DNA from: JAXGZG01 sp040771825
GTDB lineage: Bacteria > Bacillota > Sulfobacillia > Fermentithermobacillales > Fermentithermobacillaceae
Assembly: GCA_040771825.1 (NCBI GenBank)
Contig: JAXGZG010000004.1
Location: forward strand, 341,989-405,988
Reading direction: 5' to 3'
DNA: 64,000 nucleotides
Shown here in pieces: positions 1 to 7,295 of the stretch. The first letter of the stretch is position 1. Each line of letters begins with the position of its first letter. The translations under genes and the position numbers were made by a program. Under the pieces are notes generated by a model. That model searched no databases and was not told where the DNA came from. It saw nothing but the letters and a program-made list of their open reading frames with translations.

Positions 1-636
1 AGAAACGTTGAAAGCCTCCGGGCCATCGAAGCCCTAGAGTTGGCGTCTAGGCTTGTGGCCTGCATAAGACAGAAGGACGAAGTAACTTTCGACGAACTCC
101 TCACGGTCATGCCCCTAGTTTTAAGGCACCGGGTTGAACCCGCCACGCTGTCAGAAATACTGAAAGACCTGGAACTCAGAAAGGTTGCCGGGTCGCAACC
201 CAAGGCTGAGGTCAAAGACGACTGGGCCGCTCCCTCCTCCGCAAACGGCGGCGAAGCGGAAGTCCCAAACCAACCGCCAACGATCCAAACTCCATGGCCT
301 GACCTGCCTGAAACTCAAAACAACACTAAACCCACGTGGTTTGAGAGGCTCCTTTCGAGATGTTCTGGAAAGGCGGTCCAGGGCAGTGAAGCGGCAAATC
401 AAGGCGCTAGCCGCAAGACCGGAGGCAACCCAGCCCATGTCCAAGGCCAGACCCAAGGGCATACCCAGGGCCAGACCCAGGACCAGACCCAGGGCCAGAC
501 AGGTTCGTCTCAGAGACTCCCGGACCCGTCCACCCTGCCTCCTTCGTCCCCGCCTGATCCGGCCAGACGGATAAGCCTTCTGTCTTGGGAAGAACTAATC
601 ATGCCTCCTGACTGCAAGGATACTAGGGCATACTAG
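1..636 (+). CDS. C-terminal part of a MoxR/magnesium-chelatase-like AAA+ ATPase (5' end outside window)
   Basis: The frame is open from base 1, so only the C-terminal end of the gene is present. The first ~60 residues form the helical lid seen at the end of MoxR and chelatase-I ATPases: a 'SLRAIEAL' segment, then 'VTFDELLTVMPLVLRHRV', the usual helix before the end of these proteins. The rest is a Pro/Gln/Ser-rich low-complexity tail with five QTQG-type repeats that I cannot assign. The stop codon abuts the ATG of a VWA-domain protein, and a MoxR/BchI-type ATPase next to a VWA protein is the standard pairing. Such pairs remodel or insert metal into a client protein; the client here is unknown. 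A TTG at 40 could be an internal start, but the reading frame upstream fits the family. The Walker motifs lie outside the window, so the assignment rests on the lid and the neighbour. Confidence 0.6.
   Translation, partial: RNVESLRAIEALELASRLVACIRQKDEVTFDELLTVMPLVLRHRVEPATLSEILKDLELRKVAGSQPKAEVKDDWAAPSSANGGEAEVPNQPPTIQTPWPDLPETQNNTKPTWFERLLSRCSGKAVQGSEAANQGASRKTGGNPAHVQGQTQGHTQGQTQDQTQGQTGSSQRLPDPSTLPPSSPPDPARRISLLSWEELIMPPDCKDTRAY
442..501 (+). repeat. Five tandem 12-bp units coding for (Q-G-Q-T)n
   Basis: Five consecutive 12-nt units close to CAGGGCCAGACC lie in frame in the tail of the ATPase gene and encode Gln-Gly-Gln-Thr-like tetrapeptides. Units differ by one or two bases (GGG CAT and GAC CAG variants). 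Such an array can expand or contract by slippage without changing frame. Confidence 0.85.
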
Positions 637-2358
637 ATGACACTTTTCCCTCGGGATTCCACTTTGGGGCAGAGAAGCGCCGTCTCCCGTCTCTCCAGGA
701 TCTTATCTGATTCCTTGGCTGCGCGAGTAGGCGAGACTTCAGTGGTGTCCACCAAAGTTCATATGCAGGATGTGGCAATCCCCCAGGAAGTCGTGGCGCT
801 CTGCAACAGCGATGCCGGGCAGGTCTTCTACAACCGGGAGAAGGCAGGCGAAGTAATTCACATAGACGTTTTTCATTCGCCTGGGGTGATTGACCCCAAA
901 TCAGTAGCCAGAACCCTTATCTCGGGCCTTTCAGGACTCAGGTTTGATGTTCACTCCAGTCTTTCCCGCACCGCTCCTTTGTGCCTTACCTCATTGGAAA
1001 CCTTGTTCCCGTATATCGACATCCAGACGGCGGGCGGGGGAGGGAGGCTCGACGGAGACTTGTGTTATGGGCAGGAGAAGGGCGTCAAAAGGGCGCACAT
1101 GACCCACGTGCACCTTACGGCGCTCAACACGCCGGAGGTAGTGGCAGCGATCTTTACTATGATCGCATCGACGGAGGTAGCCATCGAAGGCGAGGGTCTC
1201 GAACTTCGGAAGATCCGCAAGGTCAGAGTGTCTCGAGGCGGCAGCCCGGCAGACATCAGCGACTACAGGGCAACTTCAGATTCACTCTTGAGAAACCTGC
1301 CCCACTCCGGCAGCGAAGCATCAGTCTACAGAAAAGAAGCCCTGGCCAGGCAGGCGGCCCGTGACGTAGGATCGGCAGCCGACACCTTGCGGATCCTTGA
1401 AGCGCTGGCAAAAGGACTTCGCGCAGGGGAGTTCGCAAGACTCCGACCGGAGACCGACAAGAGTTCCGATGAGATACGTCAAGGTCTCACTCGCTCACGC
1501 TTGGCGCGTTTTGATGGCCAGAAGTACACCCTCACAGAAGAAGGCGGTCTTGCCCTGGCCTTTCTCCGGGAGCACAGCTACGAGATCGAGTCATACTTGC
1601 GCAGGCTTTTGTGGTCTCTCCCATCCCAGAACATTCCTGCCGGCCAGAGAAAAGGCAAGAAGACTGAGGCCGGACAAAGCCGTGGCCGGTGTATCACGCT
1701 GCCCAGACAACGGGGCGAACACGCCGCGGAAATCGCCCTCCCTGAAAGCGTCATCAGCCATAGCGTGAGAACAAAGGGCTCACTGAGTCCGTTCCATCTC
1801 GAGGACCTGCGCTTTTCATATGTGAGGGCAAAGTCCCAGGCCCCAATCATCCTTCTCATGGATGCGTCGGCCTCCATGGCAGGTAGACGGATAGCCGCCG
1901 CCAAGGAATTGGCGCGCCACCTGGTGGTAACCGGCAGAGACAAGATCTCGGTGGTGGTCTTCCAAGATTCCGAAGTCAGGACAGTCTGCGAGTTTACGCG
2001 CAACCCTCGCAAACTGGAAACGGGACTCAAGAGCGTCCAAGCCATGGGGTTGACGCCTTTGGCCAAAGGGCTCGAACGGGCCCTTGAACTTTCCTACAGG
2101 TCACCCAAGAAGCCCATTGTACTCTGCGTAACCGACGGAATACCAACCGTGCCATCCCACTCCATGTCCCCCATCGATGACGCCGTGGAAGCCGCCAAGG
2201 ATCTGGCCCGAAGAGGAATCCGGTTAGGGTGCATCGGGCTGGAACCCAATCAGAGCTTTCTCAAACAGATGGTCACCGCCGCCAAAGGCACTTTGTACGT
2301 GGTGGACGAACTGGAGGCGTCTACCTTAGCCGCAATCGCCCGGAGGGAACGCGCCTAG
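637..2358 (+). CDS. VWA-domain protein, chelatase-D/CoxE-like partner of the upstream ATPase
   Basis: 573 residues. The C-terminal ~190 residues are a von Willebrand A domain with an intact metal-ion-dependent adhesion site: D409-A-S411-A-S413, a threonine near residue 473 in 'GLTPLAKG', and a 'TDGIP' aspartate near 499. Just before it is a basic-Pro linker ('LPRQRGEHAAEIALP') of the kind found ahead of the VWA in magnesium-chelatase D subunits. Residues ~245-330 look like a winged-helix segment; the N-terminal third is unrecognised. The ATG follows the previous stop with no gap, so translation is probably coupled. Family knowledge says VWA partners recruit the client of a MoxR-type ATPase. 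No chlorophyll or cobalamin genes are nearby, so I do not call it a true chelatase subunit. Confidence 0.75.
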   Translation: MTLFPRDSTLGQRSAVSRLSRILSDSLAARVGETSVVSTKVHMQDVAIPQEVVALCNSDAGQVFYNREKAGEVIHIDVFHSPGVIDPKSVARTLISGLSGLRFDVHSSLSRTAPLCLTSLETLFPYIDIQTAGGGGRLDGDLCYGQEKGVKRAHMTHVHLTALNTPEVVAAIFTMIASTEVAIEGEGLELRKIRKVRVSRGGSPADISDYRATSDSLLRNLPHSGSEASVYRKEALARQAARDVGSAADTLRILEALAKGLRAGEFARLRPETDKSSDEIRQGLTRSRLARFDGQKYTLTEEGGLALAFLREHSYEIESYLRRLLWSLPSQNIPAGQRKGKKTEAGQSRGRCITLPRQRGEHAAEIALPESVISHSVRTKGSLSPFHLEDLRFSYVRAKSQAPIILLMDASASMAGRRIAAAKELARHLVVTGRDKISVVVFQDSEVRTVCEFTRNPRKLETGLKSVQAMGLTPLAKGLERALELSYRSPKKPIVLCVTDGIPTVPSHSMSPIDDAVEAAKDLARRGIRLGCIGLEPNQSFLKQMVTAAKGTLYVVDELEASTLAAIARRERA

Positions 2359-2406
2359 TGGGTCGCCCGGGGCCCGTCGTGAATAGACTAATGGTCGTCA
2401 GGGGAA

Positions 2407-3951
2407 ATGCGGGAGGTTTTGCCGTTGGAGATACTTCCGGGAATTGCGCGAGAGACGCAAAGGAGCCGCCTTGCCGAAGAAAGCGCCCAGAGCCGAGCGC
2501 CAATCATGGAAGCGCTAACGGGGTACCGGGAGGTTACGCGTTTCCACATGCCTGGACACAGAGGCGGTACAGGGGCCGACCCTGCGGCCACCTCGCTCTT
2601 GGGCCTTAAGGCCTACGCCAACGACGTCACAGGGGTGCCTGGTCTTGACGATCTTCACGAACCCTATGGCTGTATAAGAGAGGCTCAGGAACTGGCCGCC
2701 CAAGCCTTCGGAGCCGACCGCACTTTCTTCTCGGTCAACGGCACATCTGGCGCCATTCATACCATGGTGCTTTCTGTCATAGACGACGGAGACACGCTCA
2801 TAATCCCCCGGAACATCCACAAATCGGTCTTGGCCGCCATAGTGCTTTCCGGGGCCAAGCCGCTATTCGTCCCGAGCACCTACGATCCGTACCTGGGGCT
2901 TCCTCTGGGAGTTGACCCATCCTCCATGAAAGCGTGTATCGAGTCTAATCCCCAAGCTAAAGGGGCTCTTCTGGTGAACCCGACTTATTACGGTATCGCC
3001 ACGGACCTGACACCCATAGCCGAAGCCCTTCACCATAGAGACATGGTCCTTCTGGTGGATGAAGCACACGGGCCACACTGCCGGTTTCACCCGGCTCTGC
3101 CCAAGCCCGCTCTAGACGCAGGCGCCGACGCAGCGGCCCAAGGCGCCCACAAAATAATAGGCGCCTTCACACAGGCATCAATGCTCCACCTGAAAGGCGA
3201 TCGCATGGATAGAGCCCGGCTCAAGGCCATCTACCAGTATCTCTCCACTACCAGTCCATCCTACCTGCTTCTTGCGTCTTTGGACGCTGCAAGGAGGCAG
3301 ATCGCCCTTCATGGAAGAGAACTCCTGGACTACGCTATCAACCTGGCAGACATCCTGAGGGAATCGGTCAACCGGATTCCCGGCCTGTACGCCTTTGGCC
3401 AAGACCTCATTGGAAAGCTTGGAGTCGACTACCTTGACCCTACCAAGGTGACAATAACCGTGCGCGATCTGGGGATCACCGGCTATCAGGCCGAGGTATT
3501 CCTGAGGAATCAGCGGGGGATCCAGGTTGAGCTTTCGGATCTCTACAATGTCCTGGTAATCGTCAGTTGCGGCAACACCGCCGCCCACGTGTATAGACTG
3601 CTAGACGGCCTTAGGGCGCTGGTGACAGCGGTCGGCCATGGAGACATCCCCAAGAACCTTATCTCGGCCCAAGAGTTCATACCCTATATCCCGGCTCAGC
3701 CCGAGATGCGTCTCACTCCCAAACAAGCGGCCAAGAGCCCCTGGGAGCGGGCTCTCCTGGCCGAGTCCAAAGACCGCATAAGCGCCGAAGTCGTTACGTG
3801 CTATCCGCCCGGCATACCCATTGTGTTCCCAGGTGAGGCCATAACCCAAGAAATTCTTGCCTACCTCGACGTGGTCAAAAACCTGGCATGGGGCATTTCT
3901 GGGCCTGAAGACAGGACTCTGAACACACTCCGGGTGGTGAGGGAACAGTGA
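2407..3951 (+). CDS. speA: Orn/Lys/Arg decarboxylase family, PLP-dependent (SpeA/YaaO-like)
   Basis: 514 residues, fold type I PLP enzyme of the short Gram-positive arginine/lysine/ornithine decarboxylase class. Seen: an N-terminal 'FHMPGHRGG' block, 'HKSVLAAIVLSGAKP', the PLP-aspartate region 'LLVDEAHG' (D218-H221) and the Schiff-base lysine K249 in 'AHKIIGAFTQ'. It would release CO2 and a di- or polyamine (agmatine, cadaverine or putrescine) in the cytosol; the substrate cannot be told from sequence alone. The ATG at 2407 has an SD almost touching it, whereas a TTG at 2425 sits 8 nt after GGGAGG and may be the true start. It lies 48 nt after the VWA gene and overlaps the amidase gene by 4 nt. 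A putrescine-type aminotransferase near 31 kb could act downstream. Confidence 0.85.
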   Translation: MREVLPLEILPGIARETQRSRLAEESAQSRAPIMEALTGYREVTRFHMPGHRGGTGADPAATSLLGLKAYANDVTGVPGLDDLHEPYGCIREAQELAAQAFGADRTFFSVNGTSGAIHTMVLSVIDDGDTLIIPRNIHKSVLAAIVLSGAKPLFVPSTYDPYLGLPLGVDPSSMKACIESNPQAKGALLVNPTYYGIATDLTPIAEALHHRDMVLLVDEAHGPHCRFHPALPKPALDAGADAAAQGAHKIIGAFTQASMLHLKGDRMDRARLKAIYQYLSTTSPSYLLLASLDAARRQIALHGRELLDYAINLADILRESVNRIPGLYAFGQDLIGKLGVDYLDPTKVTITVRDLGITGYQAEVFLRNQRGIQVELSDLYNVLVIVSCGNTAAHVYRLLDGLRALVTAVGHGDIPKNLISAQEFIPYIPAQPEMRLTPKQAAKSPWERALLAESKDRISAEVVTCYPPGIPIVFPGEAITQEILAYLDVVKNLAWGISGPEDRTLNTLRVVREQ

Positions 3952-4874
3952 CCGCCCAGATGCTAAACGCGTGGCCCGAGGTGAGCATGCCTTCTGGAGG
4001 GGTCACTATCTCGCGGATATGCTTTGAGTCAACATCTGCTCCTCTTGAGGTCAGTATAGGTCAACCGCGCCTGACCATGGAGGGAGACTACGAGATTGCT
4101 ATAGCTATGGAAAACACAAACCTCATAATGGCCGAAGACAGTATTCTGGTGGCCGACGGGCTCATCAGAGGATTTCGCGTATTCTCAGACCGGCAGGGAT
4201 CGACGCGCGTAACCATCACGCTGGAACACCCCGTGGCGCCCGTAAAGGAGGAAGTCCCTGGCGCTCCATACCTTACTCGCTTCGTGTTCCACAGAGAGCC
4301 CCTCAGGCAAGTATTCAAGGGGCGTCCGATCGGCATTGACCCGGGCCACGGCGGCAGGGATCGCGGACTAAGAGGCCCTGTGAACCTGCTGGAAAAGGAC
4401 GTATCTCTGGCTATTTCACGAGAGATTCAAAGCCTTCTTGAGAATTGCGGAGCAGTCCCTGTGATGACCCGCACCGCTGACATCACCATAGGCGACTGGG
4501 CACGCCTTGGGACCCTAGAAGCCGGGGCCGCCGAGCTCTGCGTCCAGGTGCACGTATCCGGTGACCGGGACCCCAACTACCAGAAGTATAGATTGTTTAC
4601 GAAAAAGGGATGTGACAAGTCCGCCGCCTTAGGCATGACCATCTGTGAAGCGCTTCTAGAAAGGATGGGCACGAGAATAGACAATCCGGAAGTCCTCTTG
4701 GACTCCCAATGGGACAGCGCAAGTTTCCCGGTGGTCCGGGTCGAGCCCTTATGCCTCACCCACTATGTCGACGAAGCCAACTTCCGCGCACCCCTTTTCC
4801 GTAAGCGAACAGCCCAAGCTATCTACAACGGCATCCACAGGTTCATATCGGGATCCGGGAGGCCTACGCCATGA
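3948..4874 (+). CDS. N-acetylmuramoyl-L-alanine amidase (Amidase_3) with N-terminal AMIN-like region
   Basis: 308 residues. Residues ~10-120 form a beta-rich AMIN-like region; residues ~125-300 are an Amidase_3 zinc amidase. Ligand and catalytic candidates are visible: 'GIDPGHGG' (zinc His), 'LLEKDVSLAI' (zinc Glu), 'CVQVHVSGD' (second zinc His) and 'VVRVEPLCLT' (catalytic Glu). It should cut the bond between muramic acid and the stem peptide in peptidoglycan. No signal peptide is evident from the GTG start, which is unusual for a wall hydrolase; it may act in the forespore or mother-cell space, or be exported another way. The GTG overlaps the previous TGA (GTGA), and the downstream gene starts at an ATGA overlap, so the three genes are translationally coupled. 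Confidence 0.8.
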   Translation: MTAQMLNAWPEVSMPSGGVTISRICFESTSAPLEVSIGQPRLTMEGDYEIAIAMENTNLIMAEDSILVADGLIRGFRVFSDRQGSTRVTITLEHPVAPVKEEVPGAPYLTRFVFHREPLRQVFKGRPIGIDPGHGGRDRGLRGPVNLLEKDVSLAISREIQSLLENCGAVPVMTRTADITIGDWARLGTLEAGAAELCVQVHVSGDRDPNYQKYRLFTKKGCDKSAALGMTICEALLERMGTRIDNPEVLLDSQWDSASFPVVRVEPLCLTHYVDEANFRAPLFRKRTAQAIYNGIHRFISGSGRPTP

Positions 4875-5563
4875 CAACCGGCATCCGAGACCCTAAGTGC
4901 GGGTGGGATTCGGCCATCCTCTATCGAATCCGAACCCATCTCATTACAGAGAAAGACGACATGGCAGAGGTGATCGGCAGGTATGCCAAAAACGTTGCCC
5001 ATCCTGGCGACATAGTGGGCATAGCCGAATCGGTGGTGGCCATCACTCAGGGCAGAGCGATTCCGCCGGAGACTATCAACCCCAGTTGGATAGCGCGATT
5101 CATCGCGCGGTTTGCGCACCCTGACGCTTCGGTATCGGCGCCGCGGTCGATGCAGGTCGCGATGGACATGGTAGGTGTGCCCAGGATCCTGTTGGCGGCA
5201 GCAGCGGGACTCGCCGGCAAGATCCTCCAAAAACCCGGCCTCTTCTTCAGGGTAGCAGGGCACCAGGTGGCTGAGATTGACGACTCCGGAGGCACCATGC
5301 CTCCGTACGATCGCAGCATCATCCTGGGTCCAAAAAACCCCAATGCCACGGCAAGAAGGATCTGGCGCAAAACCGGGCTTTGGACTCTTATACTTGATGT
5401 CAACGACAAAGGCTGCGTGGACGTCCTGGGATCAAGCCTTTACCTTTCACCGGAACGCGAGGCATTCATCAAAAACCTTCTGAAAACGAACCCTTTTGGA
5501 AACGACGACCAGAAGACACCTTTGGTCATCATCAAACCCAGGCGCCGGGAGAGGTGCGCGTGA
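4871..5563 (+). CDS. Coenzyme F420-0:L-glutamate ligase-like protein (CofE fold)
   Basis: 230 residues. Features of the F420 ligase family: an 'RTHLITEKDDMAEVI' start, 'PGDIVGIAESVVAITQGR' with the GD and ES-x(3)-ITQGR signature, and a 'GTMPPYD' loop. Members of this subgroup occur in many Bacillota with no known F420 pathway, where the real substrate is unknown; no other cof genes are in this window. The ATG overlaps the amidase stop (ATGA). The family name describes the fold and does not prove F420 glutamylation. A role in adding an amino acid to a cofactor or wall metabolite would fit the neighbouring amidase, but that is inference. Confidence 0.75.
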   Translation: MTTGIRDPKCGWDSAILYRIRTHLITEKDDMAEVIGRYAKNVAHPGDIVGIAESVVAITQGRAIPPETINPSWIARFIARFAHPDASVSAPRSMQVAMDMVGVPRILLAAAAGLAGKILQKPGLFFRVAGHQVAEIDDSGGTMPPYDRSIILGPKNPNATARRIWRKTGLWTLILDVNDKGCVDVLGSSLYLSPEREAFIKNLLKTNPFGNDDQKTPLVIIKPRRRERCA

Positions 5564-5655
5564 CAACCGCGGTCCGCGTCCTCTCCCAGGCCATCACGCT
5601 CATAACCTACGTGGCAAGAGCAAACAAAGACCTTGCGTATATCCGCACCAGCTGA
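5560..5655 (+). other. Possible 31-codon ORF coupled to the F420-ligase-like gene
   Basis: A GTG at 5560 overlaps the TGA of the preceding gene exactly as the two upstream junctions do, and GAGAGG lies a suitable distance before it. The short product (MTTAVRVLSQAITLITYV...) begins much like its upstream neighbour (MTTGIRD). It ends inside the 3' end of the convergent pepV gene (49-nt overlap). It could be a real small protein, the stump of a truncated gene, or chance. Confidence 0.25.
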
Positions 5656-7055
5656 AGCAAATCGTCTACAGACACCCTTTCGTCGGCCTGGTGAGCCAGT
5701 TCAGGCGTACCAGGCTTGGCAGGACCGAAAGCCACTCCCCCAGGGATGACTTTGGCGTAGGTACCGCCTCCAATAGCCACAGGCGGCGACATATCCCCGA
5801 CTTCCTCCCGATATATCCTGAGAAGCGATTTCACCAGGAAAGAATCTGGATCGGTGTAGTGGGGCTTACCCACCCCAATCACCGTAAGCCTTACGGAGTC
5901 AGGCCTTGCGCAATCTTCTGCTCGCTTCTTAAGTTCGTCTCCTGACACTTTGACCGGGTAACGCATGTTGTATGTGGCGCGGATGGTTCTGGTATCGCCT
6001 TTGACATACACCGCCGCTATCCCTAGGTTGCAGGTGAGTTTGCCGGATATGTCGTCTTGGGAAGCGATGTTGAGACCCCGTCCTTCTATGTCAGCCGCCT
6101 TACCTATGAACTCAAGGCCCTCAAAAACATCCAATCTTTGGCCCAAACTGGCCAACACTAGGCATAGGCCTGCCAAGGCGTTGGTGCCTTCTTCGGGCGT
6201 CGCGGCGTGAGCAGCCTTTCCTCTGACTGCCACTGTCAAGGTTCCCGGTCCTTTTGAGAACTCAAACTCCAAAGGACCCGGCCCACCGACGAAGTCTCTT
6301 GCCCGTCCTACGTGCCCCTTTAGAAAATCCGCAATTTCGTCTTGGCTGCCTTGGGGGACCTCCAATACCGCCACGGCCTTTTCTGTCACAATGTTGGGCC
6401 TTTCACCCCCGTACAACTCAGAAAGGAGACAGTCGGCGTTTGGAGAGGGCGAAGCCGGAAGGTCGACTTCAACTTGCACATTCATGGAACCTTTCTCGGC
6501 GAAAACCAATGGGAAGACGGCATCAGGGGAAAACCCGTAGGTGGGTTGCTCCTCTACCTCAAAATAGCGGCGTACGCAGCGGAACCCCGATTCCTCGTTG
6601 CCTCCCACCACGTGGCGGATGCGGCGTTTCAAAGGAGCACCCGACTCCATAATAGCCCGCAAAGCATATAGGCAAGCCACGGTGGGGCCTTTGTTGTCCT
6701 GGGATCCCCGTCCGTATATCTGGCCGTCGAACACTTCGCCAAATGGGTCTTTGGACCAACCGGAACCTGCAGGAACGATATCCACGTGAGTCAAAGCCAT
6801 CGCTATCTCCTGGCCCGCACCGATTTCGGCGTGAGCCGCAAACCCATCAACATTTCTTGTCTTCATGGCAAAAGCCGCAGCTTCATCCACGAACCAGTTT
6901 ATGGCCCTGTCTACCTCCTGGCCGAAAGGCTTTCCCGGGGAGCCTGGCGTCCCCACGCTGTCTATGCGGAGCACATCAAGCAATGACCGGACTATCTCGT
7001 CTCTGTGCTCTGGAATCCAGGAATCAAGGTAGGACGCAAATTGTTTTTCGTCCAT
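5607..7055 (-). CDS. pepV: Dipeptidase PepV-like (M20 metallopeptidase)
   Basis: 482 residues, typical PepV length. Metal-site residues of the M20 family are present: H90 and D92 in 'ALTHVDIVPAG', bridging D120 in 'GRGSQDNKG', the E154-E155 pair in 'GGNEESG', and a C-terminal 'AIGGGTYAK' segment. It should hydrolyse dipeptides in the cytosol with zinc, completing degradation of imported peptides. AAGGAAGG sits ahead of the ATG. It converges with the F420-ligase-like gene and is followed on the same strand by nothing for several kilobases, so it is probably its own unit. A second M20 dipeptidase of a different subgroup lies near 37 kb. Confidence 0.9.
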   Translation of the reverse strand: MDEKQFASYLDSWIPEHRDEIVRSLLDVLRIDSVGTPGSPGKPFGQEVDRAINWFVDEAAAFAMKTRNVDGFAAHAEIGAGQEIAMALTHVDIVPAGSGWSKDPFGEVFDGQIYGRGSQDNKGPTVACLYALRAIMESGAPLKRRIRHVVGGNEESGFRCVRRYFEVEEQPTYGFSPDAVFPLVFAEKGSMNVQVEVDLPASPSPNADCLLSELYGGERPNIVTEKAVAVLEVPQGSQDEIADFLKGHVGRARDFVGGPGPLEFEFSKGPGTLTVAVRGKAAHAATPEEGTNALAGLCLVLASLGQRLDVFEGLEFIGKAADIEGRGLNIASQDDISGKLTCNLGIAAVYVKGDTRTIRATYNMRYPVKVSGDELKKRAEDCARPDSVRLTVIGVGKPHYTDPDSFLVKSLLRIYREEVGDMSPPVAIGGGTYAKVIPGGVAFGPAKPGTPELAHQADERVSVDDLLQLVRIYARSLFALAT

Positions 7056-7295
7056 TGGTTCGCCTTCCTTTCATGCCCCTTGGGCGGGACATTCAAAATC
7101 GTCTCCGCCATAATTGTTCCGGGTTCACGGCCATTATCCTGCCGCACTTTTCGCAACTACCTTGGCTCACGGCAGTTCGCCCCGAATAGTTGAAGGCAGG
7201 ACCCCCTATATGAGAGCCCTGCCCAAAACCCGCTTGATGAGTTCGTGGACGCACTGCTATCTTACCCAATGCCGCCGAACTCTCGACGTCTACCT

